From: Sphingomonadales bacterium
GTDB taxonomy: Bacteria; Pseudomonadota; Alphaproteobacteria; Sphingomonadales; Sphingomonadaceae
DNA: 64,000 nucleotides
Reading direction: 5' to 3'
NCBI GenBank assembly: GCA_025352685.1
Contig: JANXSN010000106.1
Span: 59,730 to 123,729, forward strand
The notes below the pieces were generated by a model, which saw only the letters and a program-made list of their open reading frames with translations, was not told the DNA's origin and did no database searches. This document shows, piece after piece, positions 11,282 through 20,402 of this stretch (position 1 is its first letter; every line of letters begins with the position of its first letter). The position numbers and the translations under genes were made by a program.

Positions 11282-11536
11282 ATGCGCTTGCTGCTTCTCC
11301 TTTCCGCATTTCTAACCGCGCTGATCGGCGTTGGTCAGACTGCGCCTGCTACCGCACGCCCGGTATGCGAGCTTTCGGCTCCGGCAACGACGGGGACGGA
11401 GCGTAAGGCGCCGCTTATTGCAGCGGTTTTGCCTCACCATCTCGGTGCGTTGGACCTTGTCGATGCGGGGTCCAATGAAACTTACAACGCCGTTATGCGG
11501 GCTCTCCCACTCTACGCGGATCGGTTGCGCGTTTAG
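11282..11536 (+). CDS. Small hypothetical protein with N-terminal signal-peptide-like segment
   Basis: 84 aa, 'MRLLLLLSAFLTALIGVGQTAPATARP...' hydrophobic N-terminus; lies between argJ and secA. Confidence 0.45.
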   Translation: MRLLLLLSAFLTALIGVGQTAPATARPVCELSAPATTGTERKAPLIAAVLPHHLGALDLVDAGSNETYNAVMRALPLYADRLRV

Positions 11537-11614
11537 CTGCTGGCGCCCATTTGTTGCCACTATCCATATCCGTGCCGTGTGCCGGGTTCTTCTAAATCAT
11601 CACAGGAATTTCTT

Positions 11615-14347
11615 ATGCTGGGCGGCATTGCCAAGGCCATTTTCGGGTCATCAAACGATCGTTACGTCAAATCCTTGAGCGGACTCGTTGCTCAAATCGC
11701 CGGGTTTGAACCCGCCGTATCCGCAATGACCGACGCCGATCTGGCGAACCAGACAGTCAAATTCCGCGCTCGTCTCGACCAAGGCGAAACTCTGGACGAC
11801 TTGCTGCCCGAAGCGTTCTCAACCGTACGCGAAGCGGCCAGACGAGTGCTGGGCCAGCGACACTATGATGTACAGATGATCGGTGGCATCGTCCTCCATC
11901 GCGGTGAGATCGCCGAAATGCGGACGGGCGAAGGCAAGACATTGGTCGCCACCCTGGCAACCTATCTGAACGCGCTGCCCGATTCCGGCGTCCACGTTAT
12001 CACCGTTAACGATTATCTCGCCCGTCGCGACGCCGAATGGATGGGCCAGGTCTACAAGTTCCTGGGCATGACGGTCGGTGTGATCGTACCAAATATTGGT
12101 GATCAGGAGCGCCGGGATGCATATGCGTCCGACATAACCTACGGTACTAACAACGAGTTTGGTTTCGACTATCTGCGCGACAACATGAAATACGAGCGCG
12201 CCGATATGGTCCAACGCCCATTCAGTTTCGCCGTGGTCGACGAGGTCGACTCGGTGCTGATCGACGAAGCACGCACACCACTCATTATTTCGGGTCCGAC
12301 CGACGACAAATCCGAGCTGTATATGCAGGTCGATGTAATCGTGAAACGACTAGTCCCCGAAGATTACGAGTTGGATGAGAAGCAGAAATCGGTAATTCTA
12401 ACCGAAGACGGCACCGAAAAAATGGAGCGGATGCTCGAAGATGCAGGTTTGCTCGAAGGCACCAATCTCTACGATTTCGAGAATACCCAGGTGGTTCATC
12501 ACCTCAACCAGTCGTTGCGCGCCAACGTCATGTTCCGAAAGGATACAGATTATATCGTGAAGGACGACAAAGTCGTCATTATCGATGAATTCACCGGGCG
12601 CATGATGGATGGACGCAGGTGGTCCGACGGCCTGCATCAGGCTGTCGAGGCCAAGGAAGGGGTCGAGATCGAGCCCGAAAACCAGACAATGGCCTCAATC
12701 ACTTTCCAGAATTATTTCCGGATGTATCCAAAGCTTGGGGGCATGACCGGCACGGCAGCGACCGAGGCGGCCGAGTTCCATCAGATCTACAAGATGAATG
12801 TTGTCACAATTCCGACCAACGTCCCGGTTGCACGGGTCGATGAGGAAGACACGTTTTACAAGGACACTAACGACAAATTTCAAGGGATCGCCAAGGCGAT
12901 CGCCGAAAAGGCCCGCGAGGGACAGCCAGTTCTTGTCGGGACCGTGTCGATTGAAAAGTCCGAACTCCTCAGTGAGTTCCTGACTGCGGAGGGTGTCGAA
13001 CACAAGGTACTCAACGCCCGCTTCCATGAGAGCGAAGCCCATATCGTGGCCCAAGCCGGCAGTATCGGCGCGGTCACGATTGCGACAAACATGGCGGGTC
13101 GCGGTACCGACATCCAACTCGGCGGCAATGTCGAGTTCCGGGTTGAAGACGAGTTGCGCGATATGCCAGGAGGGCCGGAACGCGACGTCGCCATCACCAA
13201 GATCAAGGCCGAAGTTGCCGAGAACAAGGCGCGGGTCATCGCCGCCGGGGGTCTGTTCGTGCTCGGTACCGAACGCCACGAGAGCCGTCGCATCGACAAC
13301 CAGCTGCGCGGACGCTCTGGTCGTCAGGGTGACCCCGGCCTGTCGCGGTTTTATCTCAGCCTTGATGACGAGCTGCTGCGCATCTTTGGCCCCGACACTA
13401 TGTTCGCCAAGATGATGCGCGCCAACCTCGAAGACGGCGAAGCGCTGCCGCCGTCGCGATGGATGTCCAAAGCGATTGAAACCGCACAGAAAAAAGTCGA
13501 GGCGCGCAACTACGATATCCGCAAACAGGTTGTCGAATACGACGATGTCATGAACGACCAGCGCAAGGTCGTGTACGAACAACGTGCCGATATCATGGAT
13601 TCAGAGACGGTCGACGATGTGGTCGCAGACATGCGAGCCGAAACGGTTAACGGGCTCATCGCCGATTCTTGCCCGCCGAATTCATATCCCGAGCAATGGA
13701 ATGTCGCACAGCTTACCGAGCGAACAATCGAGACCTTCGCGCTCGAACTGCCCTACGCGCAATGGGTCGACGAAGAGGGGATCGACCCTCACGCACTCGA
13801 AACGCGACTCCAAGAGGCCGCCGATGCCACGATCGCAGCGAAGATCGAAGAGATAGGCAAGGAAACCTGGGGCACGGTTGAAAAGAGTTTGCTTCTTCAG
13901 AACCTCGATCACCACTGGAAGGAGCATCTGTCGACGCTCGACGCGTTGCGTCAGGTCATCCACCTGCGCGCGTATGCTCAAAAGACGCCGATCAACGAGT
14001 ATAAGCAGGAAGCGTTCGCGTTGTTCGAGCGCATGTTGCAGGCAATCCGCGAGGACGTAACCAAGCTGCTCGCGCACGCCCAGTTCATGGCTCCGCCCGA
14101 ATTGCCGCAAATGCCCGACATCTTCACCAATCTTGACGCGTTCCCGGAGGCTGGCACCTCCTGGTCTGACATGAATGCCTTTGCCGACTACGCTGGGGGT
14201 GGGGCGGGAACGCTGACGATGGCAGCACCTACCGAAGCCATTCAGCTCGGAAGCGATCCCGCTTCATGGGAAGGGCAGGTCAGTCGAAATGCAAATTGTC
14301 CGTGCGGATCGGGGAAAAAATACAAGCACTGCCACGGCGCGCAATAA
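11615..14347 (+). CDS. secA: Preprotein translocase ATPase subunit SecA
   Basis: '[13 protein letters not shown]', '[20 protein letters not shown]', '[13 protein letters not shown]', C-terminal SEC-C zinc motif '[14 protein letters not shown]'. Confidence 0.97.
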   Translation: MLGGIAKAIFGSSNDRYVKSLSGLVAQIAGFEPAVSAMTDADLANQTVKFRARLDQGETLDDLLPEAFSTVREAARRVLGQRHYDVQMIGGIVLHRGEIAEMRTGEGKTLVATLATYLNALPDSGVHVITVNDYLARRDAEWMGQVYKFLGMTVGVIVPNIGDQERRDAYASDITYGTNNEFGFDYLRDNMKYERADMVQRPFSFAVVDEVDSVLIDEARTPLIISGPTDDKSELYMQVDVIVKRLVPEDYELDEKQKSVILTEDGTEKMERMLEDAGLLEGTNLYDFENTQVVHHLNQSLRANVMFRKDTDYIVKDDKVVIIDEFTGRMMDGRRWSDGLHQAVEAKEGVEIEPENQTMASITFQNYFRMYPKLGGMTGTAATEAAEFHQIYKMNVVTIPTNVPVARVDEEDTFYKDTNDKFQGIAKAIAEKAREGQPVLVGTVSIEKSELLSEFLTAEGVEHKVLNARFHESEAHIVAQAGSIGAVTIATNMAGRGTDIQLGGNVEFRVEDELRDMPGGPERDVAITKIKAEVAENKARVIAAGGLFVLGTERHESRRIDNQLRGRSGRQGDPGLSRFYLSLDDELLRIFGPDTMFAKMMRANLEDGEALPPSRWMSKAIETAQKKVEARNYDIRKQVVEYDDVMNDQRKVVYEQRADIMDSETVDDVVADMRAETVNGLIADSCPPNSYPEQWNVAQLTERTIETFALELPYAQWVDEEGIDPHALETRLQEAADATIAAKIEEIGKETWGTVEKSLLLQNLDHHWKEHLSTLDALRQVIHLRAYAQKTPINEYKQEAFALFERMLQAIREDVTKLLAHAQFMAPPELPQMPDIFTNLDAFPEAGTSWSDMNAFADYAGGGAGTLTMAAPTEAIQLGSDPASWEGQVSRNANCPCGSGKKYKHCHGAQ

Positions 14348-14377
14348 TACAATGGTCTGCGTCCGCGGCACGATGAA

Positions 14378-15124
14378 ATGACCTTTCTTTTCGTTGCCTT
14401 TTTCCTCACTGCGCTACTTTACGCCAGCGTCGGATTTGGGGGCGGATCGACCTATATCGCGCTTCTCGTCTTTGCTGGAATCAGTGCCCCTCTGGCGCCA
14501 GTGGTGGCGCCGCTGTGCAACATCGTAGTGGTAACGGGCGGAACGATACGGTTCGCGCGCGCGGGCATGGTGCCCTGGCGGCGGGTGTTGCCCTTGGTAA
14601 TGGCGTCAGCCCCGCTCGCCTATCTTGGTGGGCTGACGCCGATCAAACAGGCGACATTCCTTGCGCTGCTGGCCGTCAGTCTTTTCGTCGCCGGGCTACT
14701 CTTGGTATTTCAACCAACGCGCGTCGCGACAAATGTCCGCCAGACGACAACGATTGGCGATGCCGCATTGGGCGGTGCAGTCGGATTTCTGTCGGGTATC
14801 GTCGGGATCGGCGGTGGGATCTTTCTCGCGCCGCTCCAGCATCTGATGCGCTGGGCAAACCCGCGCCAGATCGCGGCGACCGCAAGTGTGTTCATCCTCG
14901 TCAATTCGCTGGCGGGCCTCGCCGGGCAATTGACCAAGCGCGGCATCACCGGTTTGGTCAGCCTCGTGGATTTCTGGCCGCTGCTGCTGGCCGTCTTCAT
15001 TGGCGGACAGGTTGGCAGTCACGCAGGCATTCGTCTATTCAGCGAACCTGCCGTTCGCCGTGCGACTGGCATTCTCATCCTTTATGTCTCCGGTCAGTTG
15101 CTCTGGAAAACCTTTAACGGTTGA
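14378..15124 (+). CDS. TauE/SafE-family sulfite exporter-like membrane permease
   Basis: Multi-TM protein with paired 'GFGGGSTYIALLVFAG' and 'GIVGIGGGIFLAPLQHLM' repeats. Confidence 0.8.
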   Translation: MTFLFVAFFLTALLYASVGFGGGSTYIALLVFAGISAPLAPVVAPLCNIVVVTGGTIRFARAGMVPWRRVLPLVMASAPLAYLGGLTPIKQATFLALLAVSLFVAGLLLVFQPTRVATNVRQTTTIGDAALGGAVGFLSGIVGIGGGIFLAPLQHLMRWANPRQIAATASVFILVNSLAGLAGQLTKRGITGLVSLVDFWPLLLAVFIGGQVGSHAGIRLFSEPAVRRATGILILYVSGQLLWKTFNG

Positions 15125-15165
15125 CGTGCCCGTCAATTCCACGGACATTAAAGAGAAATATTGGA

Positions 15166-16641
15166 GTGCAAGCTGTGGAACATGTGGACGTCCTGATCGT
15201 CGGTGCCGGTCTGTCAGGGATTGGGGCTGCTTGGCATCTGCAGGATCGCTGCCCAGGCAAAAGCTACGCAATCTTCGAGGCACGCGACGCCATTGGCGGG
15301 ACATGGGATCTTTTCCGTTATCCCGGCATCCGTTCGGACAGCGACATGCACACGCTGGGCTATCGCTTCCGCCCGTGGACGGACGCCAAGGCCATCGCCG
15401 ACGGCCCTGCCATCCGCCGCTATGTTGACGACACCGCTCGCGAGGCCGGGATTGACCAGAATATTCGCTTCCATCACCGCGTGTTGTCAGTCAGCTGGTC
15501 GACGGCAGAGGCGCTTTGGACAGCCGTTGCGGACCATGATGGGCAGACCGTCACGATAACGGCCTCGTTCATCTTCTTCTGCTCGGGCTATTATAGTTAT
15601 GATGAAGCTCATCGTCCGTCTTGGGAAGGCGAAAGCGGCTTCAAGGGGCAGATCGTACACCCGCAATTCTGGCCCGAGGACCTCGATTACATCGATAAGC
15701 GGGTGGTCGTGATCGGAAGCGGTGCGACCGCCGTTACGATCGTTCCGGAGATGGCAAAGACTGCCGCCCATGTAACCATGCTGCAACGTTCGCCGACCTA
15801 CGTGGTTTCGCGGCCCGGCGAGGACAGCATCGCTAATCTGCTACGCCGCTTTCTACCCGTGGGCGCTGCTTATGCGATCACGCGGTGGAAGAATGTGCTG
15901 TTTCAGCTGTTCTTCTTTCGCATGGCGCGCAAATCGCCCGCCAAGGTCAAGGAACGGTTAATCGGCATGGTCAGCAGTGAACTGGGCCCGGACTACGACG
16001 TCGGGACCCATTTCACGCCCAGCTACAACCCCTGGGATCAGCGGCTGTGCCTGGTGCCTGACGCTGACCTGTTCACCTCTTTGAAGTCGGGCAAGGCTTC
16101 GGTCGTCACCGACCAGATTGCACACTTCACCGCCGACGGGATCGAACTGAAATCTGGTCGGGTCTTGGCAGCCGATATCGTCGTCACCGCGACTGGCCTG
16201 AAGCTCAACATTCTAGGCAGCGTTGCCGTCTTGGTCGACGGCGTGACGATCGATCCGTCTAAGAAACTGACGTATAAAGGGATGATGCTCAGCGATGTCC
16301 CGAACGCCGCTTTTGCATTCGGTTACACCAACGCGTCCTGGACGTTGAAGGCTGACCTTACTTCCGAGTTCGTCTGCCGCACACTCAACTACATGGACAA
16401 GCGCGGGATGAGGATTGCGACTCCCGTTCGGACCGATCCTTCAATGAGCGAGGAACCCTACCTCGATTTCAGCAGCGGCTATGTCCAACGCGCCCTCGAC
16501 ATTCTGCCAAAACAAGGTGTGAAGGCGCCTTGGAAGCTCAACCAGAATTACGCCCTCGATCTCATGATTTTGCGGTTCGGCAAAATCGACGACGGAACGA
16601 TGCAGTTTTCTAACCCCCCCGCGTTAAAGAAAGCGGCGTAA
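15166..16641 (+). CDS. Flavin-containing monooxygenase, Baeyer-Villiger type
   Basis: FAD Rossmann 'VLIVGAGLSGIG', NADPH Rossmann 'VVVIGSGATAV', and the BVMO fingerprint FxGxxxHxxxWP as 'FKGQIVHPQFWP'. GTG start inferred. Confidence 0.85.
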   Translation: MQAVEHVDVLIVGAGLSGIGAAWHLQDRCPGKSYAIFEARDAIGGTWDLFRYPGIRSDSDMHTLGYRFRPWTDAKAIADGPAIRRYVDDTAREAGIDQNIRFHHRVLSVSWSTAEALWTAVADHDGQTVTITASFIFFCSGYYSYDEAHRPSWEGESGFKGQIVHPQFWPEDLDYIDKRVVVIGSGATAVTIVPEMAKTAAHVTMLQRSPTYVVSRPGEDSIANLLRRFLPVGAAYAITRWKNVLFQLFFFRMARKSPAKVKERLIGMVSSELGPDYDVGTHFTPSYNPWDQRLCLVPDADLFTSLKSGKASVVTDQIAHFTADGIELKSGRVLAADIVVTATGLKLNILGSVAVLVDGVTIDPSKKLTYKGMMLSDVPNAAFAFGYTNASWTLKADLTSEFVCRTLNYMDKRGMRIATPVRTDPSMSEEPYLDFSSGYVQRALDILPKQGVKAPWKLNQNYALDLMILRFGKIDDGTMQFSNPPALKKAA

Positions 16642-16747
16642 CACATCGCTATCGGGCAGAATTGCTATCGGCCAGACTTTTCAAGCATATGTGTGGTGCC
16701 TACCCTTCATGAGGTCCGCACTCCTACATTGCCACCCCTCAGGGCGG

Positions 16748-16822
16748 TGGCTCCCCGGGCCTGATTCGAACAGGCGACCATTCGATTAACAGTCGAACGC
16801 TCTACCGCTGAGCTACCGGGGA
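16748..16822 (-). tRNA. tRNA-Asn(GTT)
   Basis: Reverse complement TCCCCGGTAGCTCAGCGGTAGAGCGTTCGACTGTTAATCGAATGGTCGCCTGTTCGAATCAGGCCCGGGGAGCCA folds as a cloverleaf; anticodon GTT; CCA encoded. Confidence 0.95.
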
Positions 16823-16880
16823 ATACCGCTGCGGAAGGCGCGCGTATAACGACGCACGACGGCTTTGCAAGCCGCAGAAC

Positions 16881-17657
16881 TTATGTCGCAAATTGTTCCA
16901 TCACAATGCGGTCGTCGAGGGCGTGTTCGGGATCAAACAGCAGCTTTAGCGTCTGACTTTTGTCAATCGACACCGTGATCGTCGCGACATCACGGACTTC
17001 GCGCTGGTCGGCAACAGCCGACACCGGGCGCTTGACCGCGTCGAGAACACGAAAACCGATCCGCGCGCTTTCGGTCAGAATCGCACCACGCCACCGGCGC
17101 GGTCGAAACGGACTGATCGGTGTTAACGCGAGCATCGCTGAACCCAGCGGCAGGATAGGCCCTTGCGCCGATAGATTATAGGCCGTCGAACCTGCTGGCG
17201 TCGCAACCAGCACGCCGTCGCAGACGAGCTCAGGAATGACGACGCGGTCGTTGACGCTGACTTCAAGCTTTGCGGTCTGACGTGTTTCGCGTAGCAAGGA
17301 AACTTCGTTGATCGCGGGCAAGGTGATCTTCTCTCCGTCGATCGTCGTCGCCTCCATCTTGAGCGGGGCGACGTTGAACAATTTCGCACTGTAAATCCGC
17401 TCGTCGAGGCGTTTATCGCGCCATTCATTCATCAAGAAACCGACAGTGCCGAGGTTCATTCCGAACACCGGCAGAATCCGCCGTCGTTCGAGCATCGCGT
17501 GCAGCGTCTGCAGCATGAACCCGTCGCCACCAAGCGCCACGATCATCTCGGCGTGATCGATATCCACCCAGTCGCGACGCTCCTTCAGCCGCATCGCTAC
17601 GTCCTGCGCCGCATCGGTCGGCGAGACAAGCAGCGCACGTTTGGGTTCTGCGATCAT
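16881..17657 (-). CDS. nadK: NAD kinase
   Basis: 'MIVALGGDGFMLQTLH', 'GMNLGTVGFLMN', 'LVCDGVLVATPAGSTAYNLSAQGPI'. Confidence 0.95.
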   Translation of the reverse strand: MIAEPKRALLVSPTDAAQDVAMRLKERRDWVDIDHAEMIVALGGDGFMLQTLHAMLERRRILPVFGMNLGTVGFLMNEWRDKRLDERIYSAKLFNVAPLKMEATTIDGEKITLPAINEVSLLRETRQTAKLEVSVNDRVVIPELVCDGVLVATPAGSTAYNLSAQGPILPLGSAMLALTPISPFRPRRWRGAILTESARIGFRVLDAVKRPVSAVADQREVRDVATITVSIDKSQTLKLLFDPEHALDDRIVMEQFAT

Positions 17658-18658
17658 CCGCCGGTGACGCTCATATGGCGCGCCGTTGCAGGTACCGAAA
17701 GGTCGAACTCATGACGGGCAGGTTTCAGGCGCAAAGCGTGGTCAATGGCAACGTTGAGCGCGGCCTCGTCCCCTGAGCGCAGTGCCGCCCGCAAATCGAC
17801 ATTATCCTCATGGCCAAGGCACATATAAAGCTGTCCCGCCGCCGAAACCCGGATGCGATTGCAACTATCGCAGAAATTGCGGGTTAGCGGAGAAATCAGC
17901 CCCAGCGTTACTCCAAGCTTGGCGACCTGCCAGTAGCGTGCCGGACCACCCGTGCGCTGCGTGCTCGGAACAAGGGCATAATCGACCTCGATCCGGGCGC
18001 GAGCCTCGGTCAGCGGGAAAAAGCGGTCCTCGCGGTCGTCTTCAACCTGGCCCAGCGGCATCGTCTCGATCAGCGACAGCCCAAATCCACGTTCACCGCA
18101 CCAGCGCAGCATGGGTACGATCTCATCGTCGTTCAGCCCCCGGAGCGCGACCATATTCACCTTGACCGCAAACCCCTGCACGCGCGCTGCCTCGATGCCG
18201 TCCAGCACGCGGGTCAGGTCGCCGGTGCGGGTAATGTGCCGGAACCGGTCAGGCTTAAGTGTGTCGAGGCTGACATTAATCCGCCGCAGGCCAGCATCCC
18301 AAAGGCTACCGGCGTGTTCGGCCAGCCGCGTCGCATTTGTCGTCATCGTCAGCTCGTCGAGCCCGCTCCCGATCAGCTTGCCGATATCACGCGCAACCTG
18401 AACCGCCCCTCGTCGAGCCAGCGGCTCACCACCAGTAAGCCGGATCCGCGTGACGCCGCGCGCCACGAAGCGGCGCGCGAGGTCGGCGATCTCCTCCAGC
18501 GTCAAAACATCGTTGCGCGGCAGAAAAACCATCTCTTCGGCCATGCAGTACCGGCAGCGCAGGTCGCAGCGGTCGGTCAAGGAAAGGCGCACATAGTCGA
18601 TCCGGCGACCGAAGCCGTCGTGCATTGCCGTTGAGGCGTGCGTTCCTGCGTCACTCAT
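17654..18658 (-). CDS. moaA: GTP 3',8-cyclase MoaA
   Basis: Radical SAM 'SLTDRCDLRCRYCMAEE', C-terminal Fe-S 'FCDSCNRIRVSAAGQLYMCLG'. Confidence 0.93.
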   Translation of the reverse strand: MSDAGTHASTAMHDGFGRRIDYVRLSLTDRCDLRCRYCMAEEMVFLPRNDVLTLEEIADLARRFVARGVTRIRLTGGEPLARRGAVQVARDIGKLIGSGLDELTMTTNATRLAEHAGSLWDAGLRRINVSLDTLKPDRFRHITRTGDLTRVLDGIEAARVQGFAVKVNMVALRGLNDDEIVPMLRWCGERGFGLSLIETMPLGQVEDDREDRFFPLTEARARIEVDYALVPSTQRTGGPARYWQVAKLGVTLGLISPLTRNFCDSCNRIRVSAAGQLYMCLGHEDNVDLRAALRSGDEAALNVAIDHALRLKPARHEFDLSVPATARHMSVTGG

Positions 18659-18770
18659 CTTGTTGGGGGTATTACATTTACCCTTGGCGCGCGACAAGCG
18701 GCACGGCTAGCGTGCTAACCGCAAGGGAAAGATTCTGACTGACACCCCAACTGATCCGACCCGGCCGACT

Positions 18771-20375
18771 GTGCTGGCGATGTCGAGCGTTAACAGGAAC
18801 GCACTGGTCACAGCTTTGTCACGCAGCGGGTGGAACGTCGTCGGTGCACGCGGGTTCGACAATGCGCTCGACCGAGTTAGCGAGGCCGGCGCCGCCGGCG
18901 TGATAATCGACCTGCGCGATGATGCCATTTCGGCACTGGCGGCAATTCGCGAACTCGCCGGGCACGCTTTGGTTCTCGCGATTGTGCCGGGGCGTGACAT
19001 CAAATGGATCACGGCCGCGATCGACGCGGGTGCCACACATTATTTAACGAGCCCGTTTCCGCAAGTCGAACTGACGCAAGCGACCCGCCTCATCGTCGCA
19101 ACCGGCATGCAGGGCCGCGTCGCCTCGCATGTCGAGGGCGGCATCATTCTCGAAGGGGTAAAGGCGACCAGCGAGATCGAACGAAGGTTGAAGGCCGGCC
19201 GCGTGTCGGCACTTTTGGTTGCTGCGACACGGTTCGAATCGGTCAATGCGGCCTACGGTCGAGAAGTCGGCGACGAATTGCTCGGCGCCGTCGCCCAACG
19301 TATCGCAAGCGCGGTCCGCGAGGTTGATCCCACAGCGACGATTGCGCGGGTATCGGGCGCGGAATTTGCGGTGTTGGTCCCGCACGGGCGCGGTGTCGCG
19401 CTTGCGACTGATATCTGTCGCCGCATTGACCGACCGTTCATGATCGGAGGGCAAATCGTCGCGATCGGCTGCCGTATCGGCGTGGTCGAAAGCGCGGTCG
19501 CCGAAGATTCGGTAGGCCTGTTGCGCCGCGCCAGCCTCGCGCTCTCGCAAGCACGGATGTCAGACGTGTCGCCCATCCACTCGATCGGCGCCGAAGAGCA
19601 GGGAGCGGCGCTGTTCGACGCAAGTCTCGAATCTGATCTGCGTCAGGCTCTTGAACACGACGAGATCGAACTGCTATTTCAGCCTCAGATTGAGGTTTCG
19701 TCCGGCAAGGTGATCGGAGTCGAGGCGCTCGCACGCTGGCGGCACCCCACGCACGGTGATCTCGGCGCCTCGACGCTGTTCACGGTCGCCGAGCGGTCGG
19801 ATTATTTGCTGACCCTGTCGCAGCACGTGCAACAAAAAGCCCTGGCCATTGCGGCTGCATGGCCATCAATACTAGCCGCGCAACGCCTGTCGATCAACCT
19901 GACCGCTACCGACATCGCGCAGACAGATTGTGCCGAGGCCTTCCTCAAGGTCGTCGATGCCTCAGGCTTTCCCCGCGGGCAGCTCACTGTCGAAATCACG
20001 GAAAGCGGCCTGATAGACAATCTTGAGCGCGCTGCGGATGTGTTTGCAACCCTGCGTGCCAATGGTCTGCGCGTGGCGATTGACGACTTCGGCACTGGCT
20101 ATTCAAGCCTCGCGTGGTTGAAGGCGTTGCCACTCGATTACCTCAAGATTGACAAGGAACTGTCGCAGGATATCGCCGGTACCACCCGTGACCGTATCGT
20201 CGTTCGCGGCGTCATCGACATGGCGCGCTCGCTCGGCCTGTCGGTGGTCGCAGAGGGCGTCGAAACCGAAGAACAACTTTCGCTGTTGGCAGCCGAGGGC
20301 TGCAACTATTGGCAAGGGTTCCTGTTCGCGGAACCCTTATCGGTTGAGGCCTTGGCCGAGCGAATGGCCGACTAA
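18771..20375 (+). CDS. Receiver-like/degenerate GGDEF/EAL protein, probable c-di-GMP phosphodiesterase
   Basis: Degenerate GGDEF as 'ARVSGAEFAVL'; EAL domain with 'VIGVEALARW', 'EITESGLI', 'IDDFGTGYSSLAWLKALPLDYLKID', 'VVAEGVETEEQ'. Confidence 0.88.
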   Translation: MLAMSSVNRNALVTALSRSGWNVVGARGFDNALDRVSEAGAAGVIIDLRDDAISALAAIRELAGHALVLAIVPGRDIKWITAAIDAGATHYLTSPFPQVELTQATRLIVATGMQGRVASHVEGGIILEGVKATSEIERRLKAGRVSALLVAATRFESVNAAYGREVGDELLGAVAQRIASAVREVDPTATIARVSGAEFAVLVPHGRGVALATDICRRIDRPFMIGGQIVAIGCRIGVVESAVAEDSVGLLRRASLALSQARMSDVSPIHSIGAEEQGAALFDASLESDLRQALEHDEIELLFQPQIEVSSGKVIGVEALARWRHPTHGDLGASTLFTVAERSDYLLTLSQHVQQKALAIAAAWPSILAAQRLSINLTATDIAQTDCAEAFLKVVDASGFPRGQLTVEITESGLIDNLERAADVFATLRANGLRVAIDDFGTGYSSLAWLKALPLDYLKIDKELSQDIAGTTRDRIVVRGVIDMARSLGLSVVAEGVETEEQLSLLAAEGCNYWQGFLFAEPLSVEALAERMAD

Positions 20376-20402
20376 CTACTGATCGCTGCTGCTCGAAGGC
20401 GC

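Noticed and set aside
12695-13582. 295-aa minus-strand ORF
   Set aside because: Antisense shadow of secA.
16648-16676. Short near-direct repeat GCTATCGGGCAGA / GCTATCGGCCAGA
   Set aside because: Only two 13-nt copies with one mismatch; no flanking mobile gene or att-like context, so probably chance.
16731-16751. Hairpin GCCACCCCTCAGGGCGGTGGC at the 3' side of tRNA-Asn
   Set aside because: Overlaps the encoded CCA and has no T-tract after it; cannot be supported as a terminator.
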